From Cepaea nemoralis (Eukaryota; Mollusca; Gastropoda; Stylommatophora; Helicidae): a stretch of 64,000 nt of DNA. The notes beneath the pieces were generated by a model that worked only from the letters and a program-made list of their open reading frames with translations, ran no database searches and was not told the DNA's origin. Location: contig JACEFZ010021687.1 of NCBI GenBank assembly GCA_014155875.1, positions 245,003-309,002 of the forward strand, in the 5' to 3' direction. Every line of letters begins with the position of its first letter. Position 1 is the stretch's first letter. This document shows, piece after piece, positions 22,080-31,957 of the stretch. A program made the position numbers and the translations under genes.

Positions 22080-23100
22080 AGCTACGACATTATGGCAGAC
22101 TGTTATAGCAAGTTATGACAACGACCACAGTGACGGCATTATGGCAGACAGCTACTGCAAGTTATCACAATGACCACAGTGACGGCATTATGGCAGACCG
22201 CTACAGCAAGTTATCACAATAACCACAGTGACGGAATTATGGCAGACTACTACAGCAAGTTATCACAATGACCACAGTGACGGAATTATGGCAGACCACT
22301 ACAGTAAGTTATCACAATGACCACAGTGACGGAATTACGGCCGACTGCTACTGCAAGTTATCACAATGACCACAGTGACGGAATTATGGCAGACCACTAC
22401 AGTAAGTTATCACAATGACCACAGTGACGGAATTATGGCAGACCACTACAGTAAGTTATCACAATGACCACAGTGACGGAATTATGGCAGACCACTACAG
22501 TAAGTTATCACAATGACCACAGTGACGGAATTATGGCAGACCACTACAGTAAGTTATCACAATAACCACAGTGACGGAATTATGGCAGACTACTACAGCA
22601 AGTTATCACAATAACCACAGTGACGAAATTATGGCAGACTACTATAGCAAGTTATCACTATGACTACCGTGACGGCATTATGGCAGACCGCTACAGCAAG
22701 TTATCACAATAACCACAGTGACGGAATTATGGCAGACCACTACAGTAAGTTATCACAATGACCACAGTGACGGAATTATGGCAGACCACTACAGTAAGTT
22801 ATCACAATGACCACAGTGACGGAATTATGGCAGACCACTACAGTAAGTTATCACAATGACCACAGTGACAGAATTATGGCAGACCACTATAGTAAGTTAT
22901 CACAATGACCACAGTGACGGAATTATGGCAGACCACTACAGTAAGTTATCACAATGACCACAGTGACGGAATTACGGCCGACTGCTACTGCAAGTTATCG
23001 CAATGACCACAATTGCGGCATTATTACAGACTGCTACCGCCAGTCATCACAATTACCACAGTGCGGAATTATGCAGACTGCTACAGCAAGTTATCACAAT
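22080..23100. repeat. 49-bp minisatellite, about 20 units
   Basis: The unit is ACAATGACCACAGTGACGGA followed by ATTATGGCAGACCACTACAG and TAAGTTATC. Unit variants (CCACTACAGTAAG, CTACTACAGCAAG, CTGCTACTGCAAG) alternate, with runs of identical neighbours around 22385-22560 and 22740-22930. This suggests recent local expansion. Terminal units after 22970 are more diverged. Confidence 0.95.
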
Positions 23101-23214
23101 GGAATGGAACTCAGCTCTAATAGGACACGCTGTGGGCGATATCCCATAGAGACACGTGTATGCTGTTTTCCGGCTTCAAATTACTAGGATCAGCCTCAAT
23201 GTTTAGATATCACA

Positions 23215-23400
23215 TGATCTTTGAGGAGCGGCTGGCTGATTGGCAGGAACGTCGTGTTGTTCTTCAGGAGATCGAAGTTCGAATCCTCGGTAAGGTGTGA
23301 CTCTTTTTATTTTCCTGTCGGGGGCAAAAGAATACCCTAACCTGCACAGCCCGCGGCTACTGCACTAGCCAGGCGGTCATAATTCCTCAGGATCAAGACC
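23215..23400 (+). mobile_element. tRNA-derived SINE-like element (single copy here)
   Basis: The segment GGAGCGGCTGGCTGATTGGC reads as a tRNA D-arm. It is followed by AGGAGATCGAAGTTCGAATC, a T-arm with B-box GTTCGAATCC, near 23275. A 3' body follows to a poly-C run at 23398-23420. No second copy was identified in the window. Confidence 0.55.
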
Positions 23401-23420
23401 CCCCCCCCCCCCCCCCCCCT
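23398..23420. repeat. Poly-C run
   Basis: About 22 consecutive C, continuing into a CT-rich stretch to 23445. Confidence 0.95.
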
Positions 23421-23477
23421 CCCCTTTCCCCTCCTCGTCCTACACCGCAAGGTACTATAGGACTATATATACATCCA

Positions 23478-23638
23478 GGGAGTCTCCGTGGCGAAGTCGT
23501 CAAGCCGTCTGACTCGGGTTCCGAAGTTTGTGAGTTTGATTCCGGGCCGCGTCCTTCGGTTTACTAGTTAATTCTTTTCGAAGACACCTGGGGGTCGTCG
23601 CTGGAGCTACTGAGTTCCTGCTTTGTGCGACGCTTTCG
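23478..23638 (+). mobile_element. S2 SINE, 3'-truncated copy
   Basis: GGGAGTCTCCGTGGCGAAGT head, GGGTTCCGAAGTTTGTGAG, B-box GTTTGATTCCGGG, and core CGCTGGAGCTACTGAGTTCC. The copy stops after GCGACGCTTTC and runs directly into a LINE 3' end. Confidence 0.85.
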
Positions 23639-23732
23639 GAAGCCATGGAGGAATATCAACAGTCTATTTAGAAAACAAGGACCAAGATATGTGGAGGTAT
23701 ATGGACGTCTTTGACATACGTCAGAGCACATA

Positions 23733-23818
<86 letters not shown>
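23639..23818 (+). mobile_element. LINE 3' end with expanded (ATG)n tail
   Basis: The translation of 23639-23730 (HGGIST..., then KDQDMWRYMDVFDIRQST) resembles the last residues of the LINE remnants at 34265-34560 and 57230-58215. It is followed by about 28 ATG triplets. Comparison with 62215-62815 suggests the microsatellite grew from the LINE's own ATG-type 3' tail. Confidence 0.65.
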
Positions 23819-24124
23819 CGTTACAGTAATCACTGAGAAACTGTGGAAGCCATCGCGGCACGTCCAAATATTGGCAAGCCTAATGCGTGTATTGTACTTC
23901 TACAGGTGATGGTCAATATTTGCATGTTTATTTATCATTGGAAAACACCATTTCAAAATTTTCTTGTAAAATGGGGCAACACCTGATGCAACCGACACAC
24001 CCAGTTGTACATTAACACATGCTACGTCTAGCCTCCAGGGCAGAATCAACAATATTGACAGATTTAATCCTGATAAGAATCAATAATTTGTGCTGAACAT
24101 GACGAAACATTGGTCATTTGAAAA

Positions 24125-24361
24125 ATCCATCCATCCATCATGTGCCATGCCGGTAAATGTGGGCGGTCATGTTCTACCATCTCACTCGATGACCAGAGTC
24201 GTGGATCAGTTCCGTGTTCCTGTCTCGACCATGCCACATGGCCAAGCCATCCATGTATTTACTTCTCTGTCTTCCCCTTGGTCTCTTCCCTTAGATATTG
24301 CCAGTTTTCACAAAGTTCTCCAAGTCATTTGTTTTCATAACATGCCCAATCAATTTTTGAC
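24125..24361 (-). pseudogene. LINE C, extreme C-terminus and 3' tail
   Basis: The minus-strand translation carries the terminal segment of the LINE C polymerase: a GHVMKTN-like HVM.R motif, ENFVKTGNI and RGRQRSKYMDGLA. This closely parallels the plus-strand copy at 62215-62580. The reading is frameshifted. A short (ATGG)n tail lies at about 24127-24140. It was joined to 25702 before LINE D inserted: sequence on both sides is continuous once one copy of the duplicated TGTCTACGTCTA is removed. Confidence 0.8.
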
Positions 24362-24371
24362 TGTCTACGTC

Positions 24372-24373
<2 letters not shown>

Positions 24374-24403
<30 letters not shown>

Positions 24404-25689
24404 TAGGAATCGACATCACAGCTTTCGGGGCATTCCCATAAGTGCTCCGTCCCCATCCTCAGTAGCCAGCGAAGAGTTCCAACATTAATAGTACCAGTAG
24501 CAATCTGATTATAAGTCCGTCTCGTCTTTCCTCTGAGCGTTGAGCGTCGGCCAGATCCCCTCGTCACTCCTCGCTGTCTCATTCTTGCCAGACCATGGTA
24601 ATCAATTTGCTCCTCCGAGGTGTGCACGTGCTCCCACAAGGCCGCAACCACATCTGCCTTGTCATGTATCAATACTCCACCAAGTTCTGCAGAGCCAGCC
24701 AATCTGTCCGGCTGTTCATTTCCCAGCACACCGGCATGCCCCGGAGAAAAGATCCAGGCGATGCTTGTCACCCGTGACCTCCGAAGCGAAGCAAGCCACT
24801 CCGCACGAAGCCTGCCCGTCCTCACCCTCGTCAGCATGCTTTCTGAGTCAGTTACAATCACGATGTGTGTGTGTGTCGTATTCTCCATCCAGCGGAGAGC
24901 CGCAGTGACTGCCTCCACCTCCATTCTTAAGCTGGATGTTGTGGTATCATATGCCAGGCTCTCCTGCCCCAAACATCTACCATTAGCTTTGGCTATGAAC
25001 CCCCAGCCACTTCTCTCACCTCTTGACACCGAACCATCTGTGTAGATAATCACATCACCTGAGTGAGCATTGTCCTGAATTAGTTGCTGGATTTCCACTT
25101 CCGTGGCCCCTGCTGGCCACTCCCTGCACTCCCGGCTTAATGTGATTATAACTCTGCACAAGTCTGACTGCTCCGCTGGCACTCTGACCCACTCCTCTCC
25201 ACGCCTAATGTTCTCCAAGGTGCATACCTGTCTGATCGTATCCTCCGCCTGAGCCATCCATGATTTCCCTCTTATCAGTCGCTGACCCTTAACTGCGTCC
25301 AGCGCCTCATGCAGTGGGTGGTCTGTGCCTGCAGCTACTCTGAGGTATGCCTTCGCCTGCATCACCTTGAGCCTACCTGCAACAGTCGGCAGACCAAGGA
25401 TGTAACGCATACACACTACTGGGGTGTCTCTAGTGCATCCCAGAGTGACCCGCCTAGCTTCGTTCTGTATGCGCTCTAACTACACCAGCTGACTCTCTGA
25501 GACAGTGAGCAGACCTAATCCATAATCAATTACTGAGAGGATCAAGTGCTGGTATAGTGTGAAAAGCATGCTCTGCTCTGTGTCCGTTGCAGCCATAGTT
25601 TTAAGTGCACTGAGTCCCTTTTGAGATCTTGTCTTAACCGTCTCCACATGGTCCTTGAAGGATAGGCTCCTGTCAAATGTGATCCCCCG
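24374..25689 (-). mobile_element. LINE D: 5'-truncated I/Jockey-type LINE with RNase H domain
   Basis: The element is flanked by a 12-bp duplication TGTCTACGTCTA (24362-24373 and 25690-25701). It ends, on its own strand, in a (TCAA)n tail (24374-24405), the classic structure of a target-primed insertion. The longest frame is 25416-24403 (337 codons). It inserted into the older LINE C on the same strand. 5' truncation at 25689 removed the endonuclease and most of the RT. Confidence 0.9.
24403..25416 (-). CDS. LINE D polyprotein C-terminus with RNase H domain (partial)
   Basis: This open frame of 337 codons contains a recognisable RNase H fold. The strand-1 motif is DVIIYTDGSVSRGERSGWGF (first Asp in TDGS). 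The catalytic Glu lies in LRMEVEAVTAALRW. The second Asp is in VIVTDSESML. The C-terminal IFSPGHAGVLGNEQPDRLAG supplies the His and the last Asp. All four acidic positions look present. Residues before it (CMRYILGLPTVAGRLKVMQ onwards) match the linker after RT in I/Jockey-type elements. Upstream, 25420-25689 continues the same protein but has a stop near 25480. The ORF runs to near the tail, so this copy is young but 5'-truncated and cannot act alone. Confidence 0.85.
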
Positions 25690-25701
25690 TGTCTACGTCT
25701 A

Positions 25702-26834
25702 ATGACTCTAATCAGTTTACGACCTTCATTTGTTTCTTGAAGGACTTGTTCGTTGGTTTTTCTATCTGTCCATGGTATTCTTTGCATTTTTCTCAGAAAC
25801 CACATTTCCACAGACATCAGATGTTTTTCAGCCTGACTGCTGATTGTCCACTTTTTACATCCACACAAAATACAGGTTCTATGTAGCACTTCAACACTAT
25901 TTTTCTCGTGTTAATTGATATCTTTTTATTGGTAAGTATGTTTTTCATCTTGCTACCTTTGCAATGTCAATTCTTGTTCTAATCTCTTCAAGGCATCTCC
26001 CATCAGATGTTATGATTGTTCCGAGATAACTGTATCGATTCATGTGCTTAAGAATATGCCTATTTACTCGTATATCACATTGTGGTATTTCCTTCTTCCC
26101 AGTGACGACCATAATCTATGTCTTCTTACTATTCAGTTCTAACACTAGTTGTTCATTGTGTGCAACAACCGCATCTACAGGTCCTGTTCATTGTCTGCAA
26201 TCAAGACTGTATCATCTGCATATCCAATGTTATTGATGTATCATCCCCCAATGTTCCTTCCATATCTTCCATACTTTTGAAAATACTTTCACTGTACAGC
26301 GAAAAAAGATCTGGAGACATTACACATCCCTGTCTCACACCTCTTTTACTAGGCTGATATTGACCTAAATCGTTATCAATTCTGATGGCAGCTTGTTGTT
26401 TCCAATATATGTTTTTCACAAGTCTAAGATCTTTTCCATTAACTTGTAGATCTTCAAGCATCCTTATCATGTCGACATGTTTCACTTTATCGAAAGCCTT
26501 TGTGTAGTCAATAAAGCAAAGATATAGATCTTTGTTTACTTCTATAGAACGTTCAATTACTGTTCTCAGTATATACACAGCATTTACTGTAAACTTGCCT
26601 TCTACAAACCCACATTGTTCTTCTCCTATTTCGGTTTGTATTTTCTTTCCAACTCTTTGCATGATAATTCTCAGAAAAAATCTTCATGATGTGGCTCATT
26701 ATACTAATTGTTCGATGATGATCACAGTCCAATGCTCTTGATTTCTTCGGGATTGCAATAAATATAGAATTACATAATTCAGGAGGTATATCTCCAGTAT
26801 CGTATATTTCGTTCAGCAGTCTAGTGACTTGGTC
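25702..26834 (-). pseudogene. LINE C reverse transcriptase core
   Basis: Minus-strand RT of a CR1/L2/RTE-like LINE. Motifs in order include EQCGFVEGKFTVNAVYILRT; motif A YLCFIDYTKAFDKVKHVDMI; motif B SKRGVRQGCVMSPDLFSLYS; a Y/F-ADD region near 26210 that is disrupted (LGDDTSI in the open frame, YADDTVLIADNEQ in another); then RYSYLGTIITSDGR and SVEMWFLRKMQRIPWTDRKT toward 25740. Near 26800 it begins with TRLLNEIYDTGDIPPELCNS. At least two frameshifts and a stop make it a pseudogene. On the genome it is continuous with 28235-28980 once the SINE and hAT insertions are removed. Confidence 0.88.
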
Positions 26835-26839
26835 TTTTT

Positions 26840-27085
26840 AAAAAAAAGGTCGCTTAAAAATCGAAAGGATCGACTTCATTGCACCGGGTTTTTATCCCAT
26901 ATGGCTCAGTCTCTTTCCGCAGTGCGGAAAGTGTCGCACAAAGCACAAACTCGTTAGCTCTAGCGACGACCCCCAGGAGTCTCCGGAAAAAAGCACTCGT
27001 GAACCGAAGGACGCGGCCTGGAATCGAACCCACAACCTTCGGAGCCCGAGTCAGACGGCTTGACCACTTCGCCACGGAGACTCCT
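26840..27085 (-). mobile_element. S2 SINE inserted in LINE C
   Basis: Complete S2 in minus orientation. The head ends at AGGAGTCTCC (27076-27085), with the B-box complement GGAATCGAACCC near 27020. The end GGTCGCTTAAAAATCG lies at 26848-26863, preceded by an A/T-rich tail. No clear target duplication was found. Confidence 0.85.
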
Positions 27086-27104
27086 GTTCCATATTCTTCT
27101 AAGT

Positions 27105-28234
27105 CACATGTGTCAAACTCAAGGCCCGCGGGCCACATTAGGTCCGGCGCACAATCATATCAGGCCCGAGTGGTCTCAACCGACGTACACACATATTCGG
27201 CCCGAGAGAGAATTTTAGCACAAATATTTTTTTTTTTAATGGCCAAGATATAAAGTGTAAATCAAATTCCCAAAATAGCCGCCATTGCCGAATGATAGGC
27301 TACCGGAGAGCGTTTCTCGCTTCGATCAGAATTAGCGAAAATAAAAGTTGTGTAGTGAGTGGATGTTCGTCGTTATAGTGACCTAGCAACATTCAGTTGC
27401 TTGTTTTGGAATGGCGCATATGAAATGAAAGTAGTGTAGTGCTCGGATATTACATCATCTTTTCCCGCTACGGCTAACCATTTATCAATCAAGCGTCTGT
27501 CGGTAGATGCACAATCTTTTTTTAAAATCAAAGCTAGCCTTTAAAATGACCACGAGAACAGTTGATTCTGAAAACAGAGCCATTAAAAGCCGCTGGGAGG
27601 CTGAATATATGTTTACTGGTATTAGCGATAAACTTATGTGTCTGATTTGTGGAGTTAATATTTCTGTGATCAAAGAATATAATCTGAGACGGCACTACGA
27701 GACTAAACATCAAGACAGCGCGAAAGCTACAGAGGGTAGAATAATTTAAGAGATATCTAACATCACAGCAGATGCTTTTCTCTAAAGTAATATCACAAAC
27801 TGAAGCTGCTGTTAAAGCAAGTTTTATTATGGCGGAGGAGATTGCAAAATCAGGCCGACCATATACAAAAGGAGAGTTTCTGAAGCGCTGCATGATGAAA
27901 GTGTGTGACGTCTTGTGTTCAGACATAAAAGCAGATGTTTGCAAAGGTAAGCCTTAGCAGAATTACGGTTGTTGATCGGGTTTTTGAGATGGCCACTGAT
28001 GTGAAAACACAACTGATCGAAAAAGGCACAGACTTGGTTGCATTCTCCCTTGCTGTCGATGAAAGTAATGACACAACTGAGACAGCGCAGCTCTTTTTTT
28101 CTGTTTTAATTTATACTAATGTTTAAATAAAAAAGGTTTCATTTCCCGCTTATTGAATGTTTATCCTGGTCGCCCCGCAACCTTACGTGTGATTTGTGTT
28201 TTGGCCCGCTGAGCGATTGAGTTTGACACCCCTG
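27105..28234 (+). mobile_element. hAT transposon of the GTF2IRD2/ZBED type, internally decayed
   Basis: The left TIR CACATGTGTCAAACTCAAGG and the reverse complement of the right end (CAGGGGTGTCAAACTCAATC) match over at least 16 bp and continue into GGCCCGCGGGCC-like sequence. The flanks TTCTAAGT (27097-27104) and TTCTAGAG (28235-28242) look like an 8-bp duplication with later mutations; the LINE C reading requires TTCTAGAG as the original site. It encodes pieces of an hAT transposase on the plus strand (27507-28126). It is 1.1 kb, far shorter than a full hAT, so most of the catalytic domain is missing. Confidence 0.85.
27507..28126 (+). pseudogene. hAT transposase N-terminal region (BED-type finger), frameshifted
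   Basis: The first frame (27507-27749) encodes DSENRAIKSRWEAEYMF, then LMCLICGVNISVIKEYNLRR and HYETKHQDS. This is a BED-type zinc finger with Cys-X2-Cys (CLIC) and the paired His of HYETKH, as in GTF2IRD2-like hAT transposases. After a stop near 27748 the protein continues in other frames: VKASFIMAEEIAKSGRPYTK, EFLKRCMMKVCDVL, then VFEMATDVKTQLIEKGTDLV and AFSLAVDESNDTTETAQL. The last part holds the DES/DE(S)xD region that precedes the catalytic core in this family. The remaining catalytic RNase-H-like part and dimerisation domain are absent. Confidence 0.85.
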
Positions 28235-28980
28235 TTCTAGAGCATTGATCATTTCTGTTGTGATGTTGTCTGGCCCCGGTGTCTTGCCAGTTTTCATATG
28301 GTTAAGTTTCATTCTGAACCTCCATCCTCAGAACTGATGGTTCATCATTTTCATTCAGATTATCATACTGCTCTTCTTTTCTTTTTTTTCATTATAATAA
28401 TCTTTCACATAATCTGACAACGCATGTAAAATCTTATCTTTCTCTATTATGTTGTTACCATCTTTGGCTTTTAGTAAACCCGTTGATGTGTTTGTTATTT
28501 TCTTAGTGGTGTCATTAATTCTTTTGTGCATTAATTTTCTATTCCGTGTGTTGTATTGGTTTTCAATTTCCGTGCATTTTTCCTAAAGCCATGCTTCATT
28601 TGCCTCTTTGCACAATTTCCTAATTTTCCTGCCAATCTATTCATATTTTCAATGGTTATTTTTCTTATTTCTTCTTGTTTTCATTAGTTTTAAGATGTCG
28701 TCCATCACCATTTCTGACGTCCAATCATCTTCATTCTTGTGATACTTCTTTCTGCATCCCGGAAGACTGAGTTCTTCAATATTTCCCATTGCTCGCTGAC
28801 ATCTTAAAATAGAATTTCCAGATCAGCCAATACATCAAATTTGTTTTGTTTTTGTTTTTTACCTCTACGTTGGGTTCATCTTTTAACTCCTCCCTCTTCA
28901 GTGCACATAGATAAAATGTTGTCCTTCTTGGTGTATACTTTACACACCTGGACTTTACGTAACACGTTCGTTTGTCATTC
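28235..28980 (-). pseudogene. LINE C, region upstream of RT
   Basis: Minus strand: KTGKTPGPDNITTEMINALE (28300-28240) is the canonical start of the RT domain in many LINEs and joins in frame to EEYGT at 27096-27086 across the hAT insertion. Further upstream are a heavily mutated linker and an open frame 28982-28776 (RRTTFYLCALKREELKDEPN) of the endonuclease-RT connection. Numerous stops. The LINE probably continues to about 28980; the endonuclease itself is not recognisable. Confidence 0.75.
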
Positions 28981-28984
28981 AAGG

Positions 28985-29410
28985 GACCTGTATTTCAGCC
29001 GCTAGCACTTCAAATCCAGTTGTGCTTTCCATATAACTGTACTTCACATAACAACATGATTTACATTCAAAGGTCCTTTACTTCAACCAACACATACACC
29101 ACATGAAATTAAAGTACAATGCACATGCAAACGAACTGTGTGGTAAAGCCAATGTAATTTTACATTAATGGCGGAGTGGCTTTTAGATTTCCACGTCAGC
29201 CTCTGGATCGTGCATTACTGGTATCACTCACGACGTAGGCTGAATTTTTAGAATTGGCATAATGCCTTGTTCCTGGGGTAGTGAATGGGACGTCTAGTAT
29301 TCTCGGACAAGGGCCGAGGTGCCCGTGTGCATGGTGCTCCTTGGCAGGCGGAAATCAACCAGAGAAAGTCAGTTAAGACGTTACCAAAGTTGAATTTCAA
29401 AATATGAAAA
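28985..29410. other. Unassigned sequence upstream of LINE C
   Basis: No clear domain. It may include more eroded LINE C. ORFs in it overlap the neighbouring SINE. Confidence 0.35.
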
Positions 29411-29412
29411 CT

Positions 29413-29645
29413 TACCCACCAGCTCTGTGGCGAGGGGTTACGGACGCAATTCGTAATAATGCATGCCACGTTAGAAACACAGCTGCGGGCTATTTGGCAG
29501 CAGAGCGCCTTGCGTTGGTTTCCATGCAATGGTATGAGTGCCGGTCCATAAGAAAGCAATGGCAAACTATTGAATGTAAACTTACCCAGGAATTACAAAC
29601 AGCCAAACATGGTGAAATTAATTGCTATGTCCTGTAAAGGATAGT
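29413..29645 (+). mobile_element. S3 SINE
   Basis: Head CTCTGTGGCGAGGGGTTACG, then GGACGCAATTCGTAATAATG with GTTAGAAACACAGCTGCGG (B-box degenerate). TGGTATGAGTGCCGGTC and AGAAAGCAATGGCAAACTAT follow, with the end TGTCCTGTAAAGGATA. Confidence 0.87.
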
Positions 29646-29649
29646 ATGT

Positions 29650-30489
29650 CCAGAAATGAATGCCGTCATTCACGATCAATTATTTTGAAAACTGTCTGTT
29701 GTATCATTATGAAATTTTTCCTGCCGTCTTATATTTACCCCCCACCCAAGGAATATGTCTTTGATAGGTCCAAAAGCAACTTAAATAATGAAAAACGGCG
29801 ACATTTCTTTGATGTTTTGATGAAAAACTAGTGATGTCTCGCTATCAAACTTGTTTTACAGTAATGCCAATGCCCCCGCCAGTTCGGATGACAAACACAA
29901 GGCGTCTCCAGATTCGTATGGTAGTGGGTGCATTGTCTGCTCTGCTGAGACGGAACATGATTACATGTTTTGCACGACGAATATAGCTGTGAATGTCTCT
30001 GTAGTGGGCTTCCTTCTTAACGGTCAAGATGTTGGTCCTCTTTTCATTGAAGTTTATAGAATGATTCGTATGTTCGTGTGTTGTCCCCTCATTTGACAAC
30101 GTGTTTCTTCACACGCTTCTTGTTATGCCACAATATGTCAGTTCCCACTGCAATATCACTTTTCGGTTGGTATTCGATGCGTCTAGAGCTTTTTGTTTTT
30201 TTCCAGTGTCAGTTGTTTGTCACCGTTGAGGGCTCACGGAATTGAAAATTCATCACTGTGGAATACAAACTGTTGCCATTAACAAGTTGTATTGTTTATG
30301 CCGATGCTGTAATGTTTAGGGCCTGCAATTCTTCTGAATATTTGTAGCAAAATATCCCAGTTGGTGTGCACGTGGATTAAGGTCTGCGATCTGCTCAGAC
30401 CTTAATCTGTGTCGGACGATTCCAGTAGGTTGATGACTGCTCTCGGTTGCATAAAATTCAATCCATCCTTTCTCCAATAATCCTCTTCC
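29650..30489. other. Unassigned; possible remnant of the 3' side of the Sailor element
   Basis: Two overlapping antiparallel ORFs of about 80 codons (29845-30099) lie here without a family I can name with confidence. The missing left terminal repeat of the neighbouring Sailor copy would be expected in this region but I did not find it. Confidence 0.35.
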
Positions 30490-30493
30490 TCTT

Positions 30494-30754
30494 TCAACAC
30501 ATGGTCCTCACATTTTTCCAGTAACTTTTATCAATATTTAATAGCGCGGACTGGATTAGTATCTTGACGTCAGACAATTTGAATATAGTATTGTCAGCTG
30601 CCACCTGTCCTTTAATTTTAGCCCACATAAGCTCCATAGGGTTAAAATGAGAATGGTACGGCAGAAGTCTCAAGCACCCATGACGATGCTCTTCTATCAA
30701 CTTGTCGATTTGATATTTCTTGCTTTTTGGCGTCTGTTTTACAAGGGACAACAA
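30494..30754 (-). pseudogene. Sailor transposase, C-terminal catalytic part
   Basis: The frame carries RHGCLRLLPYHSHFNPMELM, then WAKIKGQV. The motif 'LPPY.. .NP.E..W..IK' marks the last catalytic residue (Glu) of DDE transposases of the IS630-Tc1-mariner superfamily. After it come DVKILIQSALLNIDKSYWKN and the C-terminus. It is separated from the D2 segment by stops and one frame change within 30755-30880. Confidence 0.85.
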
Positions 30755-30872
30755 TTCTAGCTAGAAATACGTTTCTGGAAATGGTATGTTTTCCATTCGG
30801 AGCCATATCTTTATTGCTCCCTTTGTGCTCGATGCTGTAGGTATTTTGTCTTCTTGGGCAACAACATTGATA

Positions 30873-31316
30873 TCATGCATTGTCCATAATTGGACACGAC
30901 GGTCTATCTAGGGATGGAAGCACAGTATTCTCGAGCCAATCTCTAAATACATTACCATTCATCTTATTATGATAATCCCTATTGTCTGTATGCTTTGATA
31001 CGAACACGAGCCCAGCATTCTGTTGTAAGCCATTATGCGTATTACCAGCATGGGCCATGACCAAAAGCTGTCCTATACTACTGGGCACATATCGCTTTAT
31101 CTGTCCATCCACTGATTGCCATTCCTTATCACTTGTGTGGTGCGCATTGATCCACATTTCATCCAAACACACTATGCCATAATTTTCTTTGCGCATTTCC
31201 CTTATTTCACGTAGGTATCTGCTTCTCATGGCTCCTAAATGCGGTTGCTCGCAAAGAATATTTCTACCTCCCTTGTACTTTCTAAAAGTGAAGATAATGT
31301 CCTTATAATTTTCCAC
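30873..31316 (-). pseudogene. Sailor transposase, central catalytic part
   Basis: The frame contains FRKYKGGRNILCEQPHLGAM, then NYGIVCLDEMWINAHHT, where the Asp in LDEMW is the first catalytic aspartate. GQLLVMAHAGNTHNGL follows, then VFRDWLENTVLPSLDRPSCP and IMDNA, where the Asp is the second. It ends at a stop immediately after MDNA. This is a typical DDE_3 layout. Confidence 0.87.
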
Positions 31317-31393
31317 AAAGTTGTTTTGGATAGCTCTATGTTATTGTTCTTTCTCAACCAAACCCTAAGTTTTCTTACAGTCACTGTTTCTTT

Positions 31394-31704
31394 GGCATCC
31401 AGCATTTTTATAATGCTGGATAATCCTGGATATAAAATCCAAATTTTTTATAATTTTAGGAGTCTCCGTGGCGAAGTGGTCAAGCCTTTTGACTCGGGCT
31501 CCAAAGGTTGTGGGTTCGATTCCGGGCCGCATCCTTCGGTTCACGAGTTAAATTTTTCGGAGACTTCTGTGGGTCGTCGCTAGAGCTGCGGAGTTCGTGC
31601 TTTGTGCGATGCTTTCCGCGCTGCGGAAAGAGACCGAGCCATATGGGATAGAACCCGGTGCAATGAAGTCGACCCTGTCGACTTTTAAGCGACTTTTTAA
31701 AGCA
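31394..31704 (+). mobile_element. S2 SINE (with about 50 bp of leader) inserted in Sailor copy 1
   Basis: The transposon sequence AGCATTTTTATAAT occurs on both sides (31403-31416 and 31699-31712), a 14-bp target duplication. Between them lie about 40-50 bp of extra sequence and a complete S2 head (GGAGTCTCCGTGGCGAAGTG at 31459). The B-box GTTCGATTCCGGG, core CGCTAGAGCTGCGGAGTTCG and end GTCGACTTTTAAGCGAC follow. Orientation is opposite to the transposase. Confidence 0.85.
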
Positions 31705-31957
31705 TTTTTATAATAGCTCGCCTTATGACATCTTTGTCAAAGCTGTCTACAATAACCTTTCTACCTACCGTTTGGTTATTGCGTGGTGGTTTAATTCCAG
31801 ATTCTTGCATCCATCGACGAAATGACCGTTTACTCAAACCCAATGCATGCACTGTTCTTTTTTCGGAATTTGTAATAGTATAAAACAGTTTCCTGCGATC
31901 AGCTTCTTGACAAAAATATGTGTACAACTTCATAGCGATGCTTTGAAGTGTATACAC
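31697..31957 (-). pseudogene. Sailor transposase, N-terminal HTH part
   Basis: The reading frame begins MYTLQSIAMKLYTYFCQEAD and includes ALGLSKRSFRRWMQESGIKP. This is a helix-turn-helix-like segment (SKRSFRRWM) expected for DNA binding, followed by PRNNQTVGRKVIVDSFDKDV. Copy 2 at 63463-63690 has the same text with a stop and a frameshift. It is cut by the SINE after IIKML. Confidence 0.82.

Noticed and set aside
29845..30099. Antiparallel 81-84-codon ORFs as transposase or LINE remnant
   Set aside because: Only a vague likeness to LINE C-termini; no motif strong enough to name.
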